Source of the DNA: CAYWNA01 sp964459305
GTDB lineage: Bacteria; Planctomycetota; Planctomycetia; Pirellulales; Pirellulaceae
NCBI GenBank assembly: GCA_964459305.1
Contig: CAYWNA010000105.1
Location: 1-39,991, forward strand
Reading direction: 5' to 3'
DNA length: 39,991 nt
A program made the position numbers and the translations under genes. Under the pieces are notes generated by a model. That model had not been told where the DNA came from and searched no databases. It was given only the letters and a program-made list of their open reading frames with translations. Positions 7,753 through 17,200 of the stretch are shown one piece after another (position 1 is the first letter of the stretch; each line of letters opens with the position of its first letter).

Positions 7753-10700
7753 ATGTCTGATTGGCTGTTGTGTATCGCATGGGCAATCGCCAGCACGTCC
7801 CTCGCCGAAGCGTGTTCGGCCGAGGTCCGAATGGCTGTTCTGGTCGACAGTCACCGTGCAGAGGATCACGGACCTGAAACCCAGGCGGCCCTTCAGTTGG
7901 CGCGCAAGCTGCACCAGGCGGATGTCCTAGCACCCGATGGCGAAGGGGCGTTTTTCGACGCATCGGGGGGCGCGCGGTTGTTGGCCGCATACGGGGTCCT
8001 TTGGTACCACCAAGGTGATTCAATCGATCACGCTGGACTCGCGTACCATCCGAAGACCCTAGACGCTTTACGCACGTACGTGGCCGACGGTCACAGCCTG
8101 TACTTGTCCGGTGCTGCATTGTCCACGGTACGTCGGCTTCGCGTCGAGCCGATCCAACCACGGCGAGGCGGCCCGGGAACCGACGGCGCTCGCGCGGCGT
8201 TGGTGCCTTTGTGTACGGATCACCCCATCTTTCAAGGTTTGAGCAAGGATGGGCGACCGGTCGAGATCAGCAACCGAGGTTTTCCGGCGTTCGCCGATTT
8301 TCACGCCAGTGGCGGCCCGACGCGCGGTATGCTTCTGGCACGAACGCCCGGCGGATCGGAGAATCCACTGGTAGAATACGAATTGGGCAAAGGTCGGATC
8401 GTGGTCATGGGGTGGCGGCTGCCTCACTACAGCTATCTCGACAATCCGTACCGCGGGAACCTGGAACGGCTGACCGCAAACATCCTTGACTACCTGGCCG
8501 ATTGCGATCAATGGCAGAAGATCGTCTTGCGACCCGTGCCCGGTCCCAGACGACCGAAGGTGGAGCTGGGCGTGCCCGAAGCCCAGTGGCGTGGGCTGGA
8601 ATTGGCCATCCGGGATCTTCAAGAGACGTTTGGCAGCCGGTATCCCGAAGCCGACGCCTACATGCAACGTCTCGCCGAATTGGAAAAGCAGCACAGCGCC
8701 TTGCGAGGTGCCGATGAACCGATCAACGGCGACGCGCTGGCCAAGTTGGACGAAATCGTCGAGCATTTTCGCGCACTTCAAAGCGACGCCCTGCTGGTCA
8801 ATCCACTGTTGGATTTTGACCAGTTGCTGTTGGTGCGGCGAGGGTCCGGCAAACTGGGGCTGCCCAGGAACTGGCAGAGCAACTCGAGCCTCGCGCCGAC
8901 TGGCTACGACAATCAGATTGCCGTCCTTTCGCCAGTGAGCCCCGGCGGCAAGCTGCGGACACTACTCGATCCGGAGGGCGGGCAATTCGTTGGCGACGTG
9001 GATCTGCACTTCGATGCCCAGCGGCTGCTGTTCTCCATGCCGAACAAGGCCGGACGATGGCGCGTGCACGAGATGCACATCGACGGTACAGGCCTGCATG
9101 AGCTGCCGCTCATCAACGAGCCGGATGTTAGCAACTACGACGCGTGCTACCTGCCCGACGGCCGCGTCGTGTTTACCTCAACAGCCCCCTTCGTTGGCGT
9201 GCCTTGCGTGCGCGGCAGCTCGCACGTGACGAATCTGTACCTGCTGGAGGCGGACGGAACGATACGTCAACTGACGGTCGACCAGGAGCACAATTGGTGC
9301 CCAACCGTGTTGAACAACGGCCGAGTGTTGTATCAACGCTGGGAATACGCTGATACGCCCCATGCGTTCTATCGGCTGCTGTTCCATATGAACCCCGACG
9401 GGACCGGTCAGATGGAATACTACGGCAGCAATTCCTACTGGCCCAACGCGTTGTTCTACGCCCGCCCCATTCCAAATCATCCCACGAAGTTCGTCGCCGT
9501 GATCGGCGGCCATCACGACCAGCCGCGGATAGGCGAGTTGATACTCTTCGATACGGTCCGAGGACGATTCGAAGCCGATGGCGTGGTGCAACGAATTCCG
9601 GGACGCGGAGAACCGGTGGAGCCGCTTCTGTTGGACGGGCTAACACGCAATCGATGCCCGCGGTTCCTGCATCCCTACCCTTTGTCCGAAAAGCACATCC
9701 TCGTTTCGTGTCAGCCCGCGAACGACCGGCCGTGGGGCATTTACTTGGTAGACGTATTCGACAACTTCGTACTCCTTCACGAAGAAGATTACTACGCAAT
9801 GCTGGAACCGATCCCGGTGCGTAAGACGTGGAGGCCGCCGGTCATTCCCGATCGGATCGACCGCGCGAGCGGCGACGCGATTGTGCTCATGACCGACGTG
9901 TATGAAGGCGGCGGCCTGAAAGGCGTGCCACGCGGATCCATCAAGGAGCTTCGCCTGATCTCTTATCATTTCGCCTATCACGGCATGGGCGGGCAAGTGG
10001 ACCGCGTTGGCTTAGACGGGCCGTGGGACGTCAAACAGATGCTGGGGACCGTGCCGGTCGAAGACGACGGTTCGGCGCATTTCCGCATTCCCGCCTACAC
10101 GCCGATTTCCGTCCAGCCGTTGGACGCTGAAGGCAAGGCCGTCCAACTAATGCGCAGCTGGTTCACGGCCATGCCGGGCGAAGTCCTCTCGTGCGTTGGC
10201 TGCCATGAGCGACAGAACACGAGTCCGCCCAGCAAGGCTACTATCGCAGCCGTACGGCCACCTTCGGCGATCGCGTCGTGGTATGGTCCCGCGCGAGGCT
10301 TCAGTTTCCGCCGCGAGGTCCAGCCCGTGCTGGACCGGCATTGCGTGAGTTGTCACAGCAGTGCGACAAGTCAAAACGGACAGCCGGTTGCGGACTTGAC
10401 CGATCGCCCCGACGTCAATCCCCAGGGCAAAGCAGCGACGTACAACGGGGGCGCGCATTTCCCGCCGTCGTACATGGAATTGCGCAAGTTGGTTCGTTCT
10501 CCGACCCTCGAAAGCGATGCGCACTTGCTGCCACCTCGAGAGTTTCACGCCGACACGACAAGACTGGTGCGGATGCTTCAGAAAGGGCACTACGGCGTAC
10601 AACTCGATACCGAAGCCTGGGAGCGGTTCATCACATGGATCGACTTGCACACGCCGGCACATGGTACTTGGTCCGAGATCGTGGGCGAGGCGAGAGTCGC

Positions 10701-11841
10701 GCATCAGAATCAGCGCCGTTGTGAATTGCGAAGTCGTTACACGGGCATGATTGGCAACCCGGAGGCAATCATCGCAGCGACGGCCACTCCGCTTCCAGTC
10801 ACTCCGGTTGAGGGCCAGAGTGAAAGTCTCTCGCCGAGAGGACGATCTCATACCAATCTTGCCTCAGAGGGCGATGCAACATCCACCACGTTCGTCAAGC
10901 CGTTAGCCGATGGTTGGCCCTTCGACGCTGCCGAAGCCGCGAAGCGCCAGCAGGCCGCGGGGCCGGCGATCACTTGCAGCTTCGAAATCGGCCCCAGCGT
11001 GACACTCGAAATGGTGCTGATCCCGGCTGGCGAATTCGTCATGGGTGACGAGAACGGTGAAAACGACGAACGGCCGCCATGTTGCGTGAAGCTCGGACAA
11101 CCTTTCTGGCTCGGCCGGTTCGAAATCACCAACCAACAATACGGCCTGTACCATCCGTCGCACGAGAGCCGTTTGGAACACGGTGACTTCCTGCAATTCA
11201 GCCATCGCGAAAGGGGGTACCCGCTGGACGCATCGAACCAGCCCGTAGTACGCGTATCTTGGCGTAACGCGACGGGATTCTGTGGCTGGCTGAGCGCCAG
11301 GACGGGACGCCGATTCTCGTTGCCCACCGAAGCCCAGTGGGAATATGCCTGTCGCGCCGGAACAACAACGCCGTTTTGGTACGGCGATCTAGATAGCGAT
11401 TTCTCTCCCTTCGCCAACGTTTCGGATGCCACGCATCATTCTGTGGACACGTTCGGCTTTGGGCTTCCTTCCGGTGCGATTCCACCATGGCGACCGGCGG
11501 ACACTCGATTCGACGACCACCATCGCGTATCCGCGCCCGTTGGGACGTGTAAACCCAATCCGTGGGGGCTCTGCGACATGCACGGAAACGTGTCCGAGTG
11601 GACCCAAACTGCCTATCGTCCATACCCCTATGACGAAGGCAGCGGCTGCAATTCTATGGACGCCGACGGCAAACGCATCGTCCGCGGCGGCTCCTGGTAC
11701 GACCGCCCGAAACACTGTCGGAGTTCCTTCCGCTCGGCCTATCCGCCGGATCAGGTCGTATTCGACGTGGGTTTTCGAGTGATTTGCGAAGCGGATGAAG
11801 CAAGATACAGTGGTCGTCAGCGGCTCGGTTTCCAGCCGTAA
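7753..11841 (+). CDS. HzsA-like / cytochrome c / SUMF1-like multidomain fusion
   Basis: This is a 1362-residue exported protein. The ATG at 7753 is chosen because it opens a signal peptide (MSDWLLCIAWAIASTSLAEA); the frame extends upstream to 7588 but through an intergenic repeat. Residues ~28-250 look like a ThuA/class I amidotransferase-like domain (VLDALRTYVADGHSLYLSGA-type segment, GKGRIVVMGWRLPHYSYLDN). Residues ~400-770 form the HzsA-like propeller (NYDACYLPDGRVVFTS, VLYQRWEY, MNPDGTGQMEYY). Haem motifs CVGCH (~814) and CVSCH (~864) follow. The third haem site of the upstream paralogue is absent: its position reads RRCELRSRY. Residues ~1087-1350 are a SUMF1/FGE-sulfatase domain (MVLIPAGEFVMGDENG, LPTEAQWEYACRAG, CDMHGNVSEWT, VRGGSWYDRP, DVGFRV). 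Only one of the two catalytic FGE cysteines seems to be kept (KHC), so formylglycine formation is doubtful. Confidence 0.87.
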   Translation: MSDWLLCIAWAIASTSLAEACSAEVRMAVLVDSHRAEDHGPETQAALQLARKLHQADVLAPDGEGAFFDASGGARLLAAYGVLWYHQGDSIDHAGLAYHPKTLDALRTYVADGHSLYLSGAALSTVRRLRVEPIQPRRGGPGTDGARAALVPLCTDHPIFQGLSKDGRPVEISNRGFPAFADFHASGGPTRGMLLARTPGGSENPLVEYELGKGRIVVMGWRLPHYSYLDNPYRGNLERLTANILDYLADCDQWQKIVLRPVPGPRRPKVELGVPEAQWRGLELAIRDLQETFGSRYPEADAYMQRLAELEKQHSALRGADEPINGDALAKLDEIVEHFRALQSDALLVNPLLDFDQLLLVRRGSGKLGLPRNWQSNSSLAPTGYDNQIAVLSPVSPGGKLRTLLDPEGGQFVGDVDLHFDAQRLLFSMPNKAGRWRVHEMHIDGTGLHELPLINEPDVSNYDACYLPDGRVVFTSTAPFVGVPCVRGSSHVTNLYLLEADGTIRQLTVDQEHNWCPTVLNNGRVLYQRWEYADTPHAFYRLLFHMNPDGTGQMEYYGSNSYWPNALFYARPIPNHPTKFVAVIGGHHDQPRIGELILFDTVRGRFEADGVVQRIPGRGEPVEPLLLDGLTRNRCPRFLHPYPLSEKHILVSCQPANDRPWGIYLVDVFDNFVLLHEEDYYAMLEPIPVRKTWRPPVIPDRIDRASGDAIVLMTDVYEGGGLKGVPRGSIKELRLISYHFAYHGMGGQVDRVGLDGPWDVKQMLGTVPVEDDGSAHFRIPAYTPISVQPLDAEGKAVQLMRSWFTAMPGEVLSCVGCHERQNTSPPSKATIAAVRPPSAIASWYGPARGFSFRREVQPVLDRHCVSCHSSATSQNGQPVADLTDRPDVNPQGKAATYNGGAHFPPSYMELRKLVRSPTLESDAHLLPPREFHADTTRLVRMLQKGHYGVQLDTEAWERFITWIDLHTPAHGTWSEIVGEARVAHQNQRRCELRSRYTGMIGNPEAIIAATATPLPVTPVEGQSESLSPRGRSHTNLASEGDATSTTFVKPLADGWPFDAAEAAKRQQAAGPAITCSFEIGPSVTLEMVLIPAGEFVMGDENGENDERPPCCVKLGQPFWLGRFEITNQQYGLYHPSHESRLEHGDFLQFSHRERGYPLDASNQPVVRVSWRNATGFCGWLSARTGRRFSLPTEAQWEYACRAGTTTPFWYGDLDSDFSPFANVSDATHHSVDTFGFGLPSGAIPPWRPADTRFDDHHRVSAPVGTCKPNPWGLCDMHGNVSEWTQTAYRPYPYDEGSGCNSMDADGKRIVRGGSWYDRPKHCRSSFRSAYPPDQVVFDVGFRVICEADEARYSGRQRLGFQP

Positions 11842-11874
11842 TGTTCATCCGGATGAATCGACGGATTAGCAGGC

Positions 11875-12957
11875 ATGGAATTTACAGAGATCCTCCGTTT
11901 CGCGGTCGAACAAGGCGCTTCGGACGTGCATGTCCAGACGGCAGCCCCGCCCATGCTGCGGATTTCGGGCGAGATGCGACGGATGGACATGGACCCGGTT
12001 ACGGAGGAGCAAGCGCAAAGCTGGATCACCTCCATCTTGTCGCAGTCGTCGGGTGTCGATTTGGATACGGCGAGCACGCAAGGGCTGGATTTCTCTCATG
12101 CCATAGAAGGGCTGGCCAGGTTTCGTTGCAGCGTCTACAGCCAACTTGGGCAGCTCGGTATCGTCGTACGAATCATCCGGCTCGATATTCCCTCCATTGC
12201 CGATTTGAATCTGCCCAAGGTCATTCACGATATTGCCCTGGCTCGACGGGGGTTCATCCTGGTGACCGGGACCACGGGAAGCGGCAAGAGTACGACACTG
12301 GCGGCGATGATCGATCTCGTGAACAGCACTCATTCCAGCAAGATCATCACCATCGAAGACCCGGTGGAATACGTTCACGCCAGCAAGAGTGCTCTGGTGT
12401 CGCAGTTTGAGGTGGGTGCCGACACGCCGTCCTTTGGCCGAGCTTTGCGTCAGTCACTCCGCCAGGATCCCGACGTCATCCTGGTCGGCGAATTGCGGGA
12501 CGTCGAATCTCTGCGGATTGGATTGCACGCGGCGGACACGGGCCATCAGGTGTTTTCCACCGTCCACAGCTCGGACGCTCCCCAGACCGTCGAGCGAATC
12601 ATCGCCATGTTCCCGCCCGCCGAACACAAGCTGTTGCTATCCCAACTGGCCGGCTCGCTTGAGGCCATCATATCGCAACGACTTGTCACGGGGCGGGATG
12701 GTAGCCGCCGACCGGCCGTAGAGATCCTGCGAGGCAGCACGGTAACGGAACACTACATTGTGGAAAACGACCTTGACGCGTTGCACAAATTCATGGAAGG
12801 CGGCGATTCGGGCATGCAAACCTTCGACCAGCACCTGCTGAAAATGCATCTGGCCGGGCTGGTTTCGATGACCGAGGCGCTCCGCTGGGCGTCGAATTCG
12901 GAAGCCCTGTCCATGAAAATGCGAATGAGCCGATACAAGAAGAAGCGGCCTCAGTGA
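11875..12957 (+). CDS. pilT: PilT-like type IV pilus retraction ATPase
   Basis: This is a 360-residue cytoplasmic secretion-type ATPase. The N-terminal PAS-like part (residues 1-95) has the ASDVHVQTAAPPMLRISGEM motif, typical of PilT. The ATPase core shows Walker A GTTGSGKSTT (about residue 137), the Asp box ITIEDPVEYVH, Walker B-type DPDVILVGELRDVES, and the His box STVHSSDAPQTVERI. A C-terminal helical region follows with AIISQRLV. In PilT of classical systems the AIRNLIRE motif is required for retraction, and I do not see an exact copy here. PilT powers pilus depolymerisation and twitching at the inner membrane. No other pilus gene is in the window. A STAS gene follows 32 bp downstream. 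PilT paralogue (PilU-like) is the main alternative. Confidence 0.88.
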   Translation: MEFTEILRFAVEQGASDVHVQTAAPPMLRISGEMRRMDMDPVTEEQAQSWITSILSQSSGVDLDTASTQGLDFSHAIEGLARFRCSVYSQLGQLGIVVRIIRLDIPSIADLNLPKVIHDIALARRGFILVTGTTGSGKSTTLAAMIDLVNSTHSSKIITIEDPVEYVHASKSALVSQFEVGADTPSFGRALRQSLRQDPDVILVGELRDVESLRIGLHAADTGHQVFSTVHSSDAPQTVERIIAMFPPAEHKLLLSQLAGSLEAIISQRLVTGRDGSRRPAVEILRGSTVTEHYIVENDLDALHKFMEGGDSGMQTFDQHLLKMHLAGLVSMTEALRWASNSEALSMKMRMSRYKKKRPQ

Positions 12958-12989
12958 TCCCCGACCCTTGCCGAAAGAATCAGGCTACC

Positions 12990-13343
12990 ATGTCCGCGCA
13001 AGAGAGCATTTCTTTAGATATCCGCGAAGATGCCCTACTGGTTACCCTTGCCTGTACCGAGTTGGACGATGACCGAGCCGACGAAGTGGAAGACAAGGTA
13101 TCGGCGGCCTCAGCAGAAGCGCAGAATCTTCCGGTGATATTGGACCTGTCGCAGGTCGAGCAGATCGCCGACGATTCGCTGGGCGCCCTGGTGGATCTAC
13201 TCAATCAATGCAAACAGCGCGGCCAACGTTTCATCCTGGCCGGGCTTCGACCAGGGGTGTTGGAGATCCTGTCCGTAACCAACCTGGGCAAGCTGTTCGA
13301 ATACCGGGACGACGTGGAAGACGCCCTGGCTCATCTCGATTAA
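12990..13343 (+). CDS. STAS-domain protein (anti-sigma-factor antagonist type)
   Basis: This 117-residue single STAS domain starts MSAQESISLDI; the strong ATG at 12990 is preferred over the in-frame extension back to 12954 inside the pilT end. The core reads LPVILDLSQVEQIADDSLGALVDLLNQ and then GQRFILAGLRPGVLEILSVTNLGKLFEY, matching the SpoIIAA fold. The serine in ADDSLGAL sits at the position of the serine that partner kinases phosphorylate in SpoIIAA-type antagonists (DSSGLG). No anti-sigma kinase or phosphatase lies nearby. The position right after pilT suggests a regulatory link to pilus or surface behaviour, which is inference only. Confidence 0.82.
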   Translation: MSAQESISLDIREDALLVTLACTELDDDRADEVEDKVSAASAEAQNLPVILDLSQVEQIADDSLGALVDLLNQCKQRGQRFILAGLRPGVLEILSVTNLGKLFEYRDDVEDALAHLD

Positions 13344-13346
13344 TCG

Positions 13347-14006
13347 TTACGGCATTCCCTCGGCTTCCTCGTGAGCTCGCTGCACCAAACGGTCGAACTC
13401 GGACACGTATTCCGCGTGGACGTGGTCGAGATGCTCCCGAATCGCCGGAAGCTGATCCGAGTTGGCCTGAATCAGTTGGATCACATCCGCCTGATCCTGG
13501 GTCCGCCCGGCGGCCAACTTGAGTTCGATCAGCGCGGGCATCGAGACGTAGCGCAGGGCGTGCCCTGAAGCGCCAATTCGGCTTGGATGTGGGATCGTCG
13601 TGGGTGCAGGTCTGGAAGGCGTGCCAGACCTTTCACCCTCTGGGAGAATGTCGACGTCCACATCGGTGTCGCGGTGCAGCAGCTTGGGCCACCGTCCAAC
13701 CGGGGTAGACAGAACCTCGAAACCGGCGACACTCGCTGCCCGCAAGAATTCGTCCACTTGAGCGGCCGGCACGATGATATCGATGTCTTGGGTCACGCGC
13801 CCCACGTAACCGTGCCGCCACACCGCCCACCCGCCTCCCACGACGGCCTCGCAGCCGATTGCCTGCAGGAGGTGATCCAGCGCCTTGACGACTCGACCGT
13901 AACGGCCGGGCAAGTCTTGGGGTTCGAACATCCGCTCTCTTTCGGCGTTGAGTTGCTCGGCCAGTTCCAATTGTGAGGTGAGAAAGTCCAGCGTCACCAG
14001 TCCCAT
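13347..14006 (-). CDS. Nucleotidyltransferase-like protein (AbiEii/MNT type)
   Basis: This 219-residue protein is read leftward. The ATG at 14006 is preceded by GAGAGGA at good spacing, so the in-frame extension to 14102 is not needed. The nucleotidyltransferase fold signature is at residues ~55-80: GGGWAVWRHGYVGRVTQDIDIIV, that is a G-G-W turn followed by the D-x-D pair. A further acidic strand DTDVDVDILPEG may supply the third metal ligand. The C-terminal part is helical (PALIELKLAAGRTQDQADVIQLI), as in AbiEii-like proteins that act as the toxin half of bicistronic systems. No AbiEi-type antitoxin is adjacent, so it may be a solitary homologue. It converges on the STAS gene with only 3 bp between stop codons. 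Confidence 0.75.
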   Translation of the reverse strand: MGLVTLDFLTSQLELAEQLNAERERMFEPQDLPGRYGRVVKALDHLLQAIGCEAVVGGGWAVWRHGYVGRVTQDIDIIVPAAQVDEFLRAASVAGFEVLSTPVGRWPKLLHRDTDVDVDILPEGERSGTPSRPAPTTIPHPSRIGASGHALRYVSMPALIELKLAAGRTQDQADVIQLIQANSDQLPAIREHLDHVHAEYVSEFDRLVQRAHEEAEGMP

Positions 14007-14218
14007 AACGTCCTCTCTCGCCAGTCCTGCATATGCCTGTGCACAGTCTATTCTACAGGCACTCAGTTCGCGAGCCAACAGCGTACCTTGCCTTGGATGC
14101 AACGAGGTATGCCCGCGTTACGACACGGCTTGTTCGTCCGGCATCCGTCGCGTAGTATGCGCAGAGAGTAAAAAACTGCCTGGACGGAAACTCGCAGGGC
14201 CTAAATGGAGGTTTGCCT

Positions 14219-17200
14219 GTGGTCTATGATCCGAAGCTATGGACGCGGCTGGTTGCGGACGATATCCCAGTCTATGTCCGGCCGGATCGGCCTGATTGGT
14301 TCGTCCCAAATGCGGCTGGCGACCGTATCCTTCAAGATCTGGCGGGCGGCCCGATCCGCGATGTTGCCTTGCACGCACAGCGTTTTCTGGGCCGCTTGCC
14401 TGATTCGCCGGCAACCGTGTATCGCGGCAGAGCAGAGCACTTGGCCACCGACTACCTCCGCGAGGTGTGGTTCCACGTCACCAACCGGTGCAACATGGCG
14501 TGTAGGCACTGCCTGTTCGCATCAGGTCCGAACGACTCCGCGGAACTCGCCGCGGACGAGATTCTGGCATTGGCCCGTCAGGTAGCCGAGGCGGGCTGCC
14601 GCGTCTTTGCGTTGACGGGCGGCGAGCCGCTGGTACATCGCGAATTCGAGCGTCTGGTGGACGGGCTGCTCGACGGCAGCGACGCAAACGTGGCAGTGTT
14701 GACAAACGGCCAGTTGCTGCCGAAGTTCCAGGACGCGATCGCGCGTTGGCCCCTCGACCGGTTTCATCTTCAGATCAGCATCGACGGACTGCGCAAAGCG
14801 CACGATCGCATTCGTGGCCGCGGGGCCTTCGACGAACTGGCCACGACACTCGACGGGCTGCGCCGAGAGGGAATTGCCTATACGCTGTCGATGTGCGTCT
14901 CGCGCGAGAACGTGGACGACATGCCGCAGGTGGTTGAATTCGCTGCCGAGCGAGGCATCTCGAACGTTCATTTCATGTGGTATTTCGTGCGGGGACGGGG
15001 CGACGCGGCGGCGTTTGCGACGACGGATGTCATCGTGCGATGTTTCAAAGAGGCAGCGGATATCGCCGATCGCTGCGGCGTCGTCATCGACAACCTGGAT
15101 GTCCTGAAGAGCCAAATTTTTGCGCCGCCAGGCACCATTCACGATGGATCCACCAGCGGCTGGGAGGCCGCAGCGATTGGCCCGGATGGCCGGCTGTATC
15201 CGTCGGCTGCGCTGATCGGATTCGAAGAGCTGTCCACGGAGATCGAAGGCGATCTAGTCAAGGCGTGGCGCGATAGTCCTGTGCTCCAGCGACTTCGGCA
15301 AGCCAGTGCCGTGAAATTGGACCACCCCATGCGATATCTGCTGGGCGGCGGCGATCCGGATCACAGCTTTACAGCGGCCGGTGAATTCGTCGGAGGCGAT
15401 CCATACACGCCGCTGTACGAACAAACAGCGATTTGGCTGATCGCGCGCGAGGCGTCGCGCTTGCCGGACGACGGCCCGCCGCGACTGCGGTTAAAGATGG
15501 GTGATGTGCTGGAGAGTTGCGGATCGCACGGACCGGTGGCAATGGTGCACAGCAATTGCCTTTTGTCGCTCGCGCACGTGGACGGCCGAAGTGCGGTGCG
15601 GGAGTTCTATGCCGATGCGGTCACCTCGCCGCGTGAGGATATCCTTAACCCCATCAACTATCCCGAAGAACTCATTGAGCACATTCCCGACGAATCGCGG
15701 GTCCGCAGTTACGGCTGTGGCAGCCCCGTTTTGGAGGCAGAACTTGCCGAGGGCGAGCGCGTGTTGGACCTCGGATCGGGCAGCGGAGTGGAGTGCCTTA
15801 TTGCCGGGCGCCTGGTCGGACCGAGCGGCCACGTGATTGGCGTGGACATGCTCGACTCGATGATTGCACTTGCCGGCAAAGGTGCCGACGGAATTGCCGA
15901 ACGACTGGGCTATCGGAACCTGGAATTCCGGAAAGGGTATCTTGAGGATCTCCCGCTCGAGGACGATTCGCTGGACGTGGTCCTATCCAATTGCGTACTG
16001 AACCTGTCGACTCACAAACGGCGCACCTTCGCGGAAATCCGCCGCGTGTTGCGGCCGGGAGGCCGGCTGGTTGTGTCCGATGTCGTTTGCGAGACGGAGC
16101 CAGATCCGGCGATTCGGAACGACGAGGTGTTGCGTGGCCAGTGTATTGCCGGCGCGTTAACGCAACGCGATCTGTTCGGCCTTCTCGATGAATCAGGCTT
16201 CGTCGGCGCCCGGGTGCTGGGATATTTTCCCTACCGTACAGTAGGCGGGCATCCGTTCTACTCAATGACGTTTGTTGCCCAGACAGCGTCCGGCGCCGAA
16301 ACGGTGCGCGTCATGTATCGCGGGCCCTTTGCGTCGGTCGTGACGAGCGGAGGTTCGATGCTGCCGGCAGGCCAGACTCGCGCGGTTTTGGCCAACGAGA
16401 TCCATGGTGCCGGCACCGACGTTTTCGAGTTTGACGACCAAGGATATGTCACGAATGCCGACATCGAACCGTGTGTCTGCTGTGCCTTGCCGCCCGAAGA
16501 ACAAAATGACACGAGCACGCCTGTTGTATCCTTGGAAGGGCCGATCGAACCGTCACGGAAGAAGCAGCGAAGTGGATGTATGGTTTGTGGCGTGCCCCTG
16601 GTGTACGACAATCGACCGTCGGAAGCCGCATGCAGCTACTGCGGTGCGAAGCAGCAGACGACGGCGCTCTGCGAAAACGGTCACTTCGTTTGCGACACTT
16701 GTCATACCGAAGGTGCACTCGTGGTCATCGAGCGCGTGTGCCTACAGACCGACGAGACGGATATGATCGCGTTGTTGGATCGGATTCGCCGTCACGAGGC
16801 TGTTCGCGTCCACGGCCCCGATCACCACGCCATGGTTCCGGGCATTATCCTGGCGACGGCGCGAAATCTTGGCGCGCCGGTCAGCGAAGAGATGATCCGG
16901 CTGGGAATCCAACGGGGCGGTCGCGTTGGCGGCGGACACTGTGCGTACATGGGCGCGTGTGGTACTGCTCTGGGTGTGGGTGTCGCATTCTCGCTGATCT
17001 TAGAGTGCAGCCCGCTCAAAGGGAGCCAGCGCAAGACGGTTCAGTCCGCCGTCGTAGCGGCACTGGAGCCGATCGCGTCGCTTGACGCCGCCCGGTGCTG
17101 CCAGCGCGACAGTTGGCTGGCTCTCAGAAAGGCCGCCGAATTGTCGCACGAGATGCTGCCCGTCAAGTTAAAGGCCGACGCGCCGCTTCGCTGCGCACAG

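Noticed and set aside
13347..14006. A complete AbiE phage-defence system
   Set aside because: Only the nucleotidyltransferase-like half is present; no AbiEi-type antitoxin lies beside it.
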